Positions 28,205 through 36,875 of a stretch of DNA of 56,245 bases are shown piece after piece (position 1 is the stretch's first letter; every line of letters begins with the position of its first letter). The notes beneath the pieces are model-generated. The model saw only the letters and a program-made list of their open reading frames with translations, was not told where the DNA came from and did no database searches. The position numbers and the translations under genes are program-made. Source of the DNA: Paenibacillus tyrphae (GTDB taxonomy: Bacteria > Bacillota > Bacilli > Paenibacillales > NBRC-103111); contig NZ_JAMZAW010000040.1 of NCBI RefSeq assembly GCF_024158745.1, positions 1 to 56,245 of the forward strand, in the 5' to 3' direction.

Positions 28205-29677
28205 ATGTTCTATGAGAAGAAATTTAAACGCATTTATTCAGTTATTTGGGCAATGATGATGTTGCTTCAAATGCTATTCCCATTTGTTAGTGTAAATGCT
28301 TCCGCTGAGGCTGTTATACCCGGGAGAATCGAAGCCGAAAACTACAGCAATAAGCACGATGTTCAAACTGAGACGACGACCGATACAGGCGGGGGCTTGA
28401 ATGTGGGCTGGATTAATGCGGGAAGTTGGATGGACTTTCATGTAAATGTCCGGAACGCAGACACATTTACCGCAGCATTCAGAGTTGCAAGCCCCAATTC
28501 GACAGGTCTGTTTCAACTAAAAAATGCTTCCGGCCAAGTATTATCGACTATCAACGTTCCGAATACAGGCGGATGGCAATCGTGGCAAACCGTGAGCGTA
28601 AATGTTGATTTGCTGGCAGGCAACCAAGCGCTGAGATTATACGCATCAAGTGGAGGGTTTAATATCAACTGGATGAACTTTACGTCAAGTTCGTCATCTT
28701 CCATATACTCCATACCTGCCTCTTCCATACCCGAGCCGACCGGAAATGGAGTACTATCATTCAAGGTCATGAATGGAACCAATGGCGCTTATACGGATAA
28801 TCAGATCTTCTGGGGTGTCCTTGGGATTAATCCGGCTAACGGAAAGTGGAGTTACTTGGATTTAAACGGCAATTTGCTGCCTATTTCATTGGCGCTTAAT
28901 GATGCTCCCGGACATTTAACGAAAAATGGCATTAATTATGCAAACATTTATCACAAACTTAGCGATGCACCGTGGGTAAGTATGCCACGAATTACATCCG
29001 GAAGAATGTTCCTTTGCGTAGCCACTGAATGCTACATTAAAACTTATGATAGCGGATTTGCCGGGCCAGATATTAATAATCCGAAAGACCCGAATTTAAA
29101 TGTATATTTTGATTTTATCGAATTTACAGTTGACGCAACAGGATATCATGGGAACACAACCAGGGTCGATATGTTCGGTTTCCCCATTCAACACCGATTA
29201 GTAAATGTAGAAGGGACTTATGATCGAACCGTTGGCGAATTAGAAGTTGAAACTCGTTCTGGATTATTTACAAAATTTCATCAAGAAGTACCTGCGCAAT
29301 TTACATCGCTAGGCAACATTCAAGCTCCTTACCGAATTGTTGCCCCTATTCACGGTTCTTTTGCCGCTGGCGGCGTTAACGCGAATTACTTTGCAGGTTA
29401 TTCCAACTTTTCTACACAAGACATTCTCAGGTGTGATGGGGCTGTAAGCAATGCTCAAACGTGTGCTGCAATCAACAGACATGTATATACAGATGACAAT
29501 TGGAACGTCGTTAGAAATTATTATCAGGCTGCTCCAGCCAATTACTATTCGAAATTTTGGCATACTCACGCTATCAACGGTTTAGCCTACGGTTTTGCTT
29601 ATGACGATGTTAACAATCAAGCGGCTTACTTGGAAACCAGCAAACCCAAAGCTTTAATTATTCGAGTTGGATGGTAA
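28205..29677 (+). CDS. CBM6 plus GH64 beta-1,3-glucanase
   Basis: A 490-residue secreted protein. A signal peptide of about 34 residues is followed by a CBM6-type module starting IPGRIEAENYSNKHDV and including GWINAGSWMDFHV. After a Ser-rich linker, a GH64 domain runs from about residue 185 (LSFKVMNGTNGAYTDNQIFW) to the C-terminal ALIIRVGW. GH64 enzymes have a thaumatin-like region and release laminaripentaose from beta-1,3-glucans such as fungal cell walls. It complements the GH16 enzyme at 19772, but has its own promoter region on the other strand. The ribosome site is GGAAGGTG. Confidence 0.88.
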   Translation: MFYEKKFKRIYSVIWAMMMLLQMLFPFVSVNASAEAVIPGRIEAENYSNKHDVQTETTTDTGGGLNVGWINAGSWMDFHVNVRNADTFTAAFRVASPNSTGLFQLKNASGQVLSTINVPNTGGWQSWQTVSVNVDLLAGNQALRLYASSGGFNINWMNFTSSSSSSIYSIPASSIPEPTGNGVLSFKVMNGTNGAYTDNQIFWGVLGINPANGKWSYLDLNGNLLPISLALNDAPGHLTKNGINYANIYHKLSDAPWVSMPRITSGRMFLCVATECYIKTYDSGFAGPDINNPKDPNLNVYFDFIEFTVDATGYHGNTTRVDMFGFPIQHRLVNVEGTYDRTVGELEVETRSGLFTKFHQEVPAQFTSLGNIQAPYRIVAPIHGSFAAGGVNANYFAGYSNFSTQDILRCDGAVSNAQTCAAINRHVYTDDNWNVVRNYYQAAPANYYSKFWHTHAINGLAYGFAYDDVNNQAAYLETSKPKALIIRVGW

Positions 29678-29703
29678 TCTCACTCAAAATGACATAAGGT
29701 CTG

Positions 29704-29862
29704 TCACAATCCATTGATCCGTGATCTTGGCCCAGAACCATCCAAGGTTTTGGTAAATAAATCCATGTCTGCAGCCCGATAGACCCGCGGCTTGAAGTGA
29801 CGTTCGCATTTCAGGCGCCATGCTTTTTCGGTTCCCATGCGGGTCAGTTCTTCTTTATGCAT
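29704..29862 (-). CDS. Small unknown protein
   Basis: A 52-residue frame with ATG at 29862 nine bases after AGAGGAG. The protein is basic in its first half (EKAWRLKCERHFKPRVY) and ends GPRSRINGL. I do not recognise a family. It may be a short gene or the start of a truncated one, since the neighbouring 2 kb is full of broken genes. Confidence 0.35.
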   Translation of the reverse strand: MHKEELTRMGTEKAWRLKCERHFKPRVYRAADMDLFTKTLDGSGPRSRINGL

Positions 29863-29983
29863 CGACGTACACTCCTCTGGAGGACAATATCACCGTAATC
29901 TGGTATCAAGCGAAACCTGTGTAAAAATTTCCGGCAAATATCCCCGACATGTAATTCGAGTGACTTTGGATACTTTCTAAAAC

Positions 29984-30486
29984 TTATTTGCCACAACAGT
30001 TTTTGTACTTTTTACCTGAGCGACAAGGACATGGTTCATTTCTACCTATTTTTGTTCATTTGTTTTTTTCTCCTCAATGACTCTCAGGTCGGAAAAATGA
30101 TTCCAGTTTGTAATGTCATCGAAATACTCTGAGCCAGGTCCATATAACATCATCCAGATATTATTCAGCATTCCAGCCTTAAGGTATTCTTCTGCTAGAA
30201 AAACACCTGTAATGTTAATACATCCGTCTTTAAACAAGTAATCGTATTTATATTGCATCCATGTCGTTGCAATTGTTGATCTAATTCTTGGTGGGTATTC
30301 CTCCCAAGGTGTTTCGTATCTTATTTTCAAAAAATCTTTATTGTAATCTCCGTACATCTCTTGCGGAATTTTTATTATGTCAATATTTTCCGCTTGCGAA
30401 ATTTGCGATATCAGAGATAAATCTCTTTGATGTATTACACTCCCTACGGTTTTGGAACACCTTCTCCTGTTTACTAGAAAAATCAA
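29984..30486 (-). pseudogene. Protein with a C-terminal SEC-C zinc motif, frameshifted
   Basis: The frame 30046-30486 encodes 146 residues ending TNEQK, then stops. One base out of frame the sequence continues IGRNEPCPCRSGKKYKNCCGK to a TAA at 29984. That is a complete SEC-C motif (CPC...CC), which binds zinc and is found at the end of SecA and many small proteins. The break falls in an A-run near 30049-30053, so loss of one A would explain it. The body of the protein matches nothing I recognise. The 5' end is also doubtful. Confidence 0.6.
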
Positions 30487-30509
30487 CTTTAATAATCTCC
30501 CCTTTGTCT

Positions 30510-30690
30510 ATACTCGATTTGTTGAGTTGATTTTTCACAGTTGTCGGATCTACACCGAGTTGCCGCGCGCTCAAGAGGGTCCAACAAATGTGAAGACCGT
30601 AGCAACGCGAGTGGTTTTCTCGAGTTTGGAGCGCTTGAACATGTTTCGCGCGAAAGCGCGTAAACCGTTTCAATAGGCAGTTGTTCCTAA
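30510..30690 (-). pseudogene. Helix-turn-helix fragment resembling TnsD/TniQ C-termini
   Basis: The frame includes CWTLLSARQLGVDPTTVKNQL. The ARxLGVDPxTVK pattern is typical of the DNA-binding end of TnsD-like target-selection proteins of Tn7-type elements. No start or zinc-finger region is present. It could equally be another HTH protein fragment. Confidence 0.35.
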
Positions 30691-31152
30691 TTACCACTCG
30701 GAAAGATCGAGTTCCCGCTTACATACATCACACTTTACTTTAATGACTAAACCAAGTCCCATCGGAATAAAGGTATAGGCAAATTGGGCCCCGGATACAT
30801 CTTCTGCAACGCACGTATCCCACTCTTTAATTTTCTGCTCCATCTCTTTGGAAATCCGAAAAATTTTATCGGACACTCCCTTCTCTGAATGCTTTCTCAA
30901 TCGCTCTCGAATCTGACCAATGTAAATTAGATCTTGATCCTGAGGATCGTTTTTGCGATTTACGGCACGATTAATTTCATCAATCGCCTTGGCAAAATCA
31001 TTCACATTCATATTAAGACCATAACTACGCTTCATTCCCCGGTAATATCGCAGAAAAACGATCTTCGCATCTTCTTCAGAATAACCCAGGCGCTGCAACT
31101 CACCTATTACACCTAAAGCATAATGTTTTCTCATAATTCGCCGATCATTCAT
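30691..31152 (-). CDS. Unknown protein, second of a coupled pair
   Basis: A 153-residue soluble protein. I take ATG 31152, because it overlaps the preceding gene in the ATGAATGA arrangement typical of translational coupling. It is helical and charged, with YSEEDAKIVFLRYYRGMKRSY early. The end is VKCDVCKRELDLSEW, whose Cys pair could bind a metal only in an oligomer. No family is recognised. Its unbroken frame amid decayed neighbours suggests that it is still under selection. Confidence 0.6.
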   Translation of the reverse strand: MNDRRIMRKHYALGVIGELQRLGYSEEDAKIVFLRYYRGMKRSYGLNMNVNDFAKAIDEINRAVNRKNDPQDQDLIYIGQIRERLRKHSEKGVSDKIFRISKEMEQKIKEWDTCVAEDVSGAQFAYTFIPMGLGLVIKVKCDVCKRELDLSEW

Positions 31153-31363
31153 CGTCGCCCTCAACCATCGCCAAAATGAACGATTTCAACCCCTGCTCAC
31201 TACAATGATCCCATAGCTTCACCAGGGGATATGTCCCATCTGGCAACAAAAACAATGGCACTACTAATGGGCGAATAGGGCTTTTATCTGCAGAGCAATA
31301 CCGAAATGTTGCTGGATGGATCCATACTACTCGTCCCGTATCATTAATAAAATTTAACTTCAC
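31145..31363 (-). CDS. Unknown protein, first of a coupled pair
   Basis: A 72-residue protein starting at GTG 31363, eight bases after AAAGGAG. It begins VKLNFINDTGRVVWIHPATF and contains LLPDGTYPLVKLWDHC. The frame extends 12 codons upstream, but the ribosome site lies inside that extension. It overlaps the next gene, so both are made together. Function is unknown. Confidence 0.55.
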   Translation of the reverse strand: MKLNFINDTGRVVWIHPATFRYCSADKSPIRPLVVPLFLLPDGTYPLVKLWDHCSEQGLKSFILAMVEGDDE

Positions 31364-31594
31364 TGACCGTTCTCCTTTCATCCAAAATACTGTCATCATC
31401 TCGTCATTAATATCATTATAACAAACTAGCGATTCTTCAAAACAAAGGGAAGCGTCGACTTTTTCGAAGATTAGCGTGCATTTTTTTTATTTCCTATCAT
31501 TCCGCACACCCGATGCTTACAACGGCCTTAGTCGTTCACCGTTTTCCTGAGATGTGCTGACGAGCGAACTGTATGAATTCGTCATCCTCTAAGA

Positions 31595-31811
31595 AACGCT
31601 AGGTCGTCTGGAATACGCCGCACAGCGGCAGTGGTTCGCCGTCATGACCGGCGATTGCGGCACGGGCAAGACGACGACCATACGACGATTCGTCGAAGTG
31701 CTCGACTCCGCGAAGTCAAGAGAGGACCCGAAATTCAAGCTGCCTCATAACCTGCGGATCGACAGCAAGAATATTTCGAAAGCATTGCAGAAAGAACTTA
31801 AGAAACGTTGA
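31595..31811 (+). pseudogene. AAA ATPase remnant of an ExeA/TniB-like transposition protein
   Basis: The plus strand encodes ETLGRLEYA and, after a frameshift at about 31622, QRQWFAVMTGDCGTGKTTTIRRF with Walker A GDCGTGKT. This matches the N-terminal part of ExeA-like ATPases that accompany DDE transposases. The rest of the ATPase is missing. The frame instead runs into LPHNLRIDSKNISKALQKELKKR and stops. Confidence 0.6.
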
Positions 31812-31901
31812 TCCAATACGGCATTTTGTAATTTATAATCGAAAAAAGGCGAAGGAGGAATAACCGTGGGCACAAGGCGGTAGGAAAAGTTCTTCATAAT
31901 A

Positions 31902-32309
31902 TCAATGGCCGGTTGAGGTAAAACCATGCGTTTCGAGCCAGTAAATGAATTTCCGGGATGTAGGGTACTTGCGCTCGATCCAGCCGCGAAACCGCGCGCC
32001 GAATTTACGGAAAATCAAAAATACACAGAGTGCCCCGGCGACGACGCCGATCCATGACAGCAGGAAGCCTTCGCCAAGTCCATATACATTCACGTTCGCA
32101 ATCAGAATCGCCACTAAAGGCAGAGCAGGAATGAAGGCTTCGATCATCGGAGCGATAATACCGGACAGCGGTCCTAACGCCTCATACTGCTTCAGCCAAT
32201 GCTTAATGTCCTGCCAGCTTAAACGGGAGATGGTTTCCTTCCAGCTCATTCGTGTCGTTTCACCACTATACTTCCCTGTGAAACCGATCACAACTTGTCG
32301 GCTGACCAC
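31902..32309 (-). CDS. TVP38/TMEM64-family membrane protein, truncated
   Basis: A 135-residue frame starting at GTG 32309, seven bases after GGAGG. The region SGIIAPMIEAFIPALPLVAILIANVNVYG and the following segments match the first half of TVP38/DedA-like membrane proteins, which are normally about 200 residues. It stops right after ETHGF, where the conserved F-P-F/S-P-S loop should begin, so the second half is lost. The stop lies near a plus-strand gene start (GTG 31866 behind GGAGG) that dies after five codons, which suggests a deletion junction near 31890. It lies 16 bases after fbpC. Confidence 0.7.
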   Translation of the reverse strand: MVSRQVVIGFTGKYSGETTRMSWKETISRLSWQDIKHWLKQYEALGPLSGIIAPMIEAFIPALPLVAILIANVNVYGLGEGFLLSWIGVVAGALCVFLIFRKFGARFRGWIERKYPTSRKFIYWLETHGFTSTGH

Positions 32310-32325
32310 GCGGCAGCCTCCGAGA

Positions 32326-32967
32326 TCACCCCTGCATCGTTACCGTGCGGTGGCAAATCGCCTCTACGTCCTGAATGTCATGACTAACTAACAGGCATGT
32401 CATCTCCGCCCTGCGCAAAATATCCCGGAGCTCGCTGCGGATTGTCGCTTTGAGGCTGGCATCGAGATTGCTGAACGGTTCGTCCATTAGCAGAAATGAC
32501 GGTCTCGGGGCCAGCGCCCGAGCCAAGGCGACGCGCTGCTGCTGTCCTCCGCTCAGTTCATGCGGATAACGCTTCACAAGCTCCGTGAGCTGCACCAGCT
32601 CCAGCATCTCCCGCAGCCGCGCCGAACGTTCCGTTTTGCCAAGCCGATGCAGGCCAAACGCGATATTGTCGGCCGCATTCAGATGAGGAAACAAGGCGTA
32701 GTCTTGAAATACCATACCTACGCCCCTGGTTTCGGGTGGGACGAACGTCGTCTCATCGACGACCGTACGTCCCGAGATCACGATAGAGCCTCCGACAGGA
32801 GCCTCCAAACCGGCAATAAGGCGCAGCAGCGTGCTTTTCCCGCTTCCGCTAGGTCCCAATATACCTACAATTTCCCCTTTTTCTATTGAAAAGGAAAGCC
32901 GCTCAATGACCGGTTTCTGCTTGGACGAATAGGAAAATGACAGTTCGCGGATTTCGACAATGTTCAT
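32326..32967 (-). CDS. fbpC: Ferric iron ABC transporter ATPase
   Basis: A 213-residue ABC ATPase. Walker A GPSGSGKST is near residues 38-46. The Q-loop is MVFQDYALFPH, the signature LSGGQQQRVALARALA, Walker B FLLMDEPFSNLD, and the H-loop LLVSHDIQDVEAI. It is shorter than classical FbpC (about 350 residues) and lacks the C-terminal regulatory domain, ending shortly after the H-loop. The start overlaps the fbpB stop (ATGA). It powers ferric iron uptake with FbpA and FbpB. Confidence 0.88.
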   Translation of the reverse strand: MNIVEIRELSFSYSSKQKPVIERLSFSIEKGEIVGILGPSGSGKSTLLRLIAGLEAPVGGSIVISGRTVVDETTFVPPETRGVGMVFQDYALFPHLNAADNIAFGLHRLGKTERSARLREMLELVQLTELVKRYPHELSGGQQQRVALARALAPRPSFLLMDEPFSNLDASLKATIRSELRDILRRAEMTCLLVSHDIQDVEAICHRTVTMQG

Positions 32968-34616
32968 GATTCCAACTTCTTCCCTAGATGATGAAAGATC
33001 AGGACAGAGATCATACTGACGCCGATAATGAAAAGCGATGGCACGGCCGCCTCGTAGATCCGTTCGTCGCTGGCGTATTGATATGTCTTGGTGGCCAAGG
33101 TTTCATAATTAAAAGGACGAAGGAGCAGCGCAAGAGGCAGCTCTTTCACTATTTCCACGAAGGTAAGGATAAGTCCGCTGAGCAAAGCTCCTTTGATCAG
33201 CGGCAGCTCCACTCTAAGAAATGTACGGGTCATTCCCAACCCGAGCAGCCGGGACGCATCCGTATATTTCGTCCCGATCTTCTCATATCCCGATTCCGCC
33301 GCATTATATCCGGTGGCCATAAAACGGACGACATAGGCGGCCACCAGCATGACGACCGACATGCTGAGGACGAGCGGCGCTTCTCCGAGGCTCATGCGCG
33401 CATACAGTGGCGCCAGCAGGTGATCTAATCCGATGAACAAGGCAAGCACGCCGATTGCGATGATGGCTCCGGGAACGGAATAGCCGGCTGTGACCAGCCG
33501 GGGAAGCACATAGGTAAACGTATTGACCTGCAGACGGCAGACGTTTGCTGTGATCACGGACATCACCATAATAATGGCGGTGGCCAAGAGAGCGATTTGA
33601 ACCGTATTGCCCGTCAGCTCATAAAAAGCAGGAGTCAAGACGTCGCGGTAGCTCCAAGTCGCCCATACGACGAGCTGCAGAAACGGGATCAGGAAGGAAC
33701 AGCAAAAGATAAAACCGCAGAACATGCAAGCGATTGCGGCGCGCATCCCGAGAAGCTTTATGACAGACAGCGGCCTGGACTTGCTTGTGGTAGCGGCGTA
33801 ACGCCGCCGCCCGCGAAGCAGCCGCTCGAAGACGAACAGCCCGATGACTCCGGCCATAAGCCAGGCCGCCAGCCGGATTGCGGAATCGACATCGTACATG
33901 CCGAACCAGGTTTGAAAAATCGCCACTGATATCGTTTGGATGCCGAAGTAGCTTGCCACCCCGTAATCGCTAAGTACTTCAAAGACGACCAGTATGCCGC
34001 CGCCAACGATCGCCGGGCGGGCAATCGGGAGCACGATGCGAAAGAAGATGGCGGCCGGGCTTCGGCCCAGCAGCCTCGCATTCTCGATATACGAACTGCT
34101 CTGTCTTTCCAAAAACGATCGCGCAATCATATAAACGTACGGGAACAGAAAGAGCGCGAAGACAAACACCGCGCCTCGCATGGACATAACTCCGAACCAC
34201 TTCGGATCCGGCGTCCATCCGAACGCACCGCGCAGCGTTGTCTGAATAAATCCGGTGTAGCTTGTCATCGTACTGTAAGTGTAGGCGGCAATATAGGGCG
34301 GGACCGCCAGCGGCAGAACGAGCGCCCAGCGGTAAAACCGCTTGAGCGGAAAATCGTAAACGGCGATAAGCCAGGCAAGCAATACCCCGATAAACAGCGT
34401 AAAGAAGCTTGAACACAGCACAAGCCAAACGGACTGGAACACATAGTCCCGCAACATAAACTGCTTGATGTGCACCCAGTTTTCATTTGGCGAATGAAAC
34501 AAGGAAATTAAGATCGTAAGCACCGGCAGCAAAATTGCAGCCGCCCCGAGCAGGCTGGCGTAAAGCCAGCCGTTCGCATACTGTCGGATGCCCCTGAGCG
34601 CTGTAGTCAAACGCAT
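32964..34616 (-). CDS. fbpB: Ferric iron ABC transporter permease (fused double permease)
   Basis: A 550-residue protein with about twelve membrane segments in two halves. Each half has an ABC-permease EAA-type loop: ENARLLGRSPAAIFFRIVLP and DASRLLGLGMTRTFLRVELP. This two-in-one layout is that of FbpB/SfuB-type iron permeases. It is one base away from the fbpA stop. The GC content looks higher here than in flanking regions. Confidence 0.92.
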   Translation of the reverse strand: MRLTTALRGIRQYANGWLYASLLGAAAILLPVLTILISLFHSPNENWVHIKQFMLRDYVFQSVWLVLCSSFFTLFIGVLLAWLIAVYDFPLKRFYRWALVLPLAVPPYIAAYTYSTMTSYTGFIQTTLRGAFGWTPDPKWFGVMSMRGAVFVFALFLFPYVYMIARSFLERQSSSYIENARLLGRSPAAIFFRIVLPIARPAIVGGGILVVFEVLSDYGVASYFGIQTISVAIFQTWFGMYDVDSAIRLAAWLMAGVIGLFVFERLLRGRRRYAATTSKSRPLSVIKLLGMRAAIACMFCGFIFCCSFLIPFLQLVVWATWSYRDVLTPAFYELTGNTVQIALLATAIIMVMSVITANVCRLQVNTFTYVLPRLVTAGYSVPGAIIAIGVLALFIGLDHLLAPLYARMSLGEAPLVLSMSVVMLVAAYVVRFMATGYNAAESGYEKIGTKYTDASRLLGLGMTRTFLRVELPLIKGALLSGLILTFVEIVKELPLALLLRPFNYETLATKTYQYASDERIYEAAVPSLFIIGVSMISVLIFHHLGKKLES

Positions 34617-34618
34617 TC

Positions 34619-35719
34619 TTATTTCCAGCCTACTTTATTTGAAATCTCGATCGCTTTTTTGTTATGCTCTCCGAGCTTTGCGAAGTCCAGCTGCTGTGTT
34701 TTGAACTCGCCCCAAGATTTCAGCAATTCGGGTTTCTCGGCTTTGGGATTGACCGGAAACTCGAAATTCTCCTTGGACATAAGCGCCTGCGCTTCCTCGC
34801 CCGTCAAATACTCGATAAGCTTCACGGCGTTGTCTTTATTCTTGCTGTGCTTGGCTAGCCCGGCGCCGCTGATATTGATATGCGTTCCGGTCGTTTGTTG
34901 ATTCGGGAAGAACACTCCGAGCTTCTGTGCGACTTTCACTTCCTCCTGGTCCTTGGAGTTCAGCAATTGCCCAAAATAGTAAGTATTCATGATGGCCACA
35001 TCACCTGCGCCAGCTACGATCGCTTTCGCTTGGTCTCGATCGCCGCCTTCCGGTGCGCGTCCGAGGTTGGCGACGATGCCCTTGGCCCACTCTTCCGCTT
35101 TAGCCTCGCCATTCAGCTCGATCAAGGAAGCGAGGAGCGATTGGTTGTACAAGCTGGTGGAGGAACGGACCAGAACCTTGCCTTTCCATTTATTCGTGGC
35201 TATGTCTTCATAGGTCGATAGCTGATCCGGCTTGACACGGTCTTTGGCATATACTAGCACGCGTGCGCGGGTGGATAAACCAATCCACTGGTTATCTTTA
35301 TCCCGAAGCTGCTTCGGCACGTTCTTGTCGATCGCCTCGGACTGAGCGGGCTGCAGAACCCCCTCTACCTTGGCATTGTTGAGCACGCCGCCGTCCACCG
35401 TGATGAACAGGTCCGCCGAAGTACTTTGTCCTTCACGCTTCAGCCGTTCGATCAATTCCTCAGCTTTGCCCTTGACAACGTTTACTTTAATGCCCGTCTT
35501 CTCCGTAAATTTGGCGTACAAAACATCGTCTACTTCATAGTGCCTCGCCGTATAAATGTTAACGGCCTGTTCATTCTTCGTTTCCGGAGCTCCCGTCTTC
35601 GCATCCTGCGGCTTGCCCTGCTCCGCGCTTTGCGGTGTCGTGCCACAGCCCGCCATAAGTCCCAAGCTCAGAACGGCTGCCATAACGGAAGTTAAAACTT
35701 TGCGCTGTTTCATCATCAT
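34619..35719 (-). CDS. fbpA: Ferric iron ABC transporter substrate-binding lipoprotein
   Basis: A 366-residue protein starting at ATG 35719 behind AAAAGGGGA. The frame is open 26 codons upstream, but those codons cross the Fur box. The lipobox is L-M-A-G-C. The mature protein begins with AVNIYTARHYEVDDVLYAKF and has a tyrosine-containing region INTYYFGQL-like (IMNTYYFG), typical of FbpA/FutA iron binders that hold ferric iron with tyrosines. It is the first gene of fbpABC and is under a Fur box. Confidence 0.9.
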   Translation of the reverse strand: MMMKQRKVLTSVMAAVLSLGLMAGCGTTPQSAEQGKPQDAKTGAPETKNEQAVNIYTARHYEVDDVLYAKFTEKTGIKVNVVKGKAEELIERLKREGQSTSADLFITVDGGVLNNAKVEGVLQPAQSEAIDKNVPKQLRDKDNQWIGLSTRARVLVYAKDRVKPDQLSTYEDIATNKWKGKVLVRSSTSLYNQSLLASLIELNGEAKAEEWAKGIVANLGRAPEGGDRDQAKAIVAGAGDVAIMNTYYFGQLLNSKDQEEVKVAQKLGVFFPNQQTTGTHINISGAGLAKHSKNKDNAVKLIEYLTGEEAQALMSKENFEFPVNPKAEKPELLKSWGEFKTQQLDFAKLGEHNKKAIEISNKVGWK

Positions 35720-35740
35720 GTCCCCTTTTTTGTCTAATTG

Positions 35741-35759
35741 GTAATGAGAATCATTATCA
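35741..35759 (-). promoter_or_regulatory. Fur box
   Basis: On the minus strand the site reads GATAATGATTCTCATTAC with neighbouring bases. It fits the 19-base Fur consensus GATAATGATAATCATTATC with about three mismatches. It lies between the promoter and the fbpA start, so Fur with iron would block transcription. Confidence 0.85.
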
Positions 35760-35775
35760 TACTGATTTGATCTGT

Positions 35776-35804
35776 ATTTTAGCATTTGGCTAATCATCCG
35801 TCAA
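35776..35804 (-). promoter_or_regulatory. fbpA promoter
   Basis: On the minus strand: TTGACG (35804-35799), 17 bases, TAAAAT (35781-35776). Transcription would begin just before the Fur box. Confidence 0.65.
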
Positions 35805-35880
35805 TGGATATTATATGGTAATCCAAGGGGAAAAGTATGTATTTAAAACACTTTTAAACCCGCGGCTAATTTCATAAACA

Positions 35881-36050
35881 AAAAAGGACTATCCTAAAAA
35901 TGTTCGCATAACATGGAACTGCCCCAAAATAAGAACGAAAGGACCTCAATCTCCACTGCATAGTGTGGAATGAGGTCCTTTATTTTGGCAAAATTGAACT
36001 CAAAGTAGGACACCAAAAAATCACGAACTGACTCTTGGGATAGTCCCTTA
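35881..36050. mobile_element. Short inverted-repeat element (MITE-like) with an internal hairpin
   Basis: GGACTATCC at 35886-35894 faces GGATAGTCC at 36038-36046, with similar flanking bases, so about 165 bases are bounded by imperfect inverted repeats. Inside, AAAGGACCTCA (35938-35948) and TGAGGTCCTTT (35971-35981) form a long stem with a second CCAC/GTGG stem. A 63-codon frame crosses it, but nothing supports it as a gene. It could be a non-autonomous element or the remains of an IS. Confidence 0.45.
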
Positions 36051-36206
36051 TATTTGGTGTTAGCCCCCGACTCCATGATCGTCAAGGGCAGATATCTATG
36101 ATACGGGTGGCTTTTTGGGTATCACGGGTGGTGGCTGATCATCTTTCATCTAACCTTCACCTGAAGGAAACTCGATCATAATCCCCCACTTAAGAAACGC
36201 ATGCAA

Positions 36207-36875
36207 TTAACCCCACCCATTTTTTTTGCCGCTGTCGAACTGTTCTTTCAATGCCTTCTTCATACTTTCGGACAGCTCATTAACGGCCATCACTCGTTCC
36301 ATTTTTTCTGGATTAAAACGATCATGAAATTTTAGATCATTGACCATTGCGACCGTAACTTTTTGCGGATGCTCCTCTATCAAGGTAATCGGATCGTTTG
36401 CCGACACCATCCCTTCCTTTAATACTCTAAATAAAAAACCTGTATAACCTGTATTGCGAACCCTTACGATCAGATTAGGAACTTCGTATTTGGCTGCTAA
36501 TTTGTAACACGGATTCCGAGGCTCAGAAACTTGTATAATGGCCTCCCCGAATGAAAAAATGTCTCCAATATGGGATTTATCCTCCGTCAAACCGCTTACC
36601 GTCAGATTTTCACCAAATAACGCAAACTCTACCATATTGGAAAAGCTATCGCGCCAGTAGTCATAGTAATCATACGGATATAAGCATAGAGCTTTATTTT
36701 CTCCTCCATGATATTCGTAAGCTTGCTCATCACCTCTCAGTCCGACCTTGCTAAGAAAAACAGAACCTTCAACAGGTTGTTTTTCTATGGCCGATTGGTA
36801 GACTTTTTTGCCATAAGTGTATGTTTGAATCTTGCCCATACACAAATAATTAACGAAGTATTGCTGGTTACTCAT
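36207..36875 (-). CDS. MOSC-domain protein (YiiM-like)
   Basis: A 222-residue protein with start ATG 36875 after AGAGGAG. VFLSKVGLRGDEQAYEYHGGENKAL and FGENLTVSGL are the typical MOSC core. The conserved cysteine is in EPRNPCYKLA, and a C-terminal extension ends KKNGWG, as in YiiM. MOSC proteins bind molybdenum cofactor through that cysteine and help reduce N-hydroxylated compounds. A fragment of a second MOSC gene lies at 39500-39570. The sequence upstream carries a CATCTGATG operator-like site. Confidence 0.88.
   Translation of the reverse strand: MSNQQYFVNYLCMGKIQTYTYGKKVYQSAIEKQPVEGSVFLSKVGLRGDEQAYEYHGGENKALCLYPYDYYDYWRDSFSNMVEFALFGENLTVSGLTEDKSHIGDIFSFGEAIIQVSEPRNPCYKLAAKYEVPNLIVRVRNTGYTGFLFRVLKEGMVSANDPITLIEEHPQKVTVAMVNDLKFHDRFNPEKMERVMAVNELSESMKKALKEQFDSGKKNGWG

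Noticed and set aside
33936..34412. Plus-strand frames of more than 100 codons opposite fbpB
   Set aside because: Antisense shadows in a GC-richer gene; rich in charged residues and without start signals.
35894..36085. A 63-codon minus-strand frame in the inverted-repeat element
   Set aside because: It spans a perfect hairpin and the repeat ends, has no good ribosome site and matches no family.
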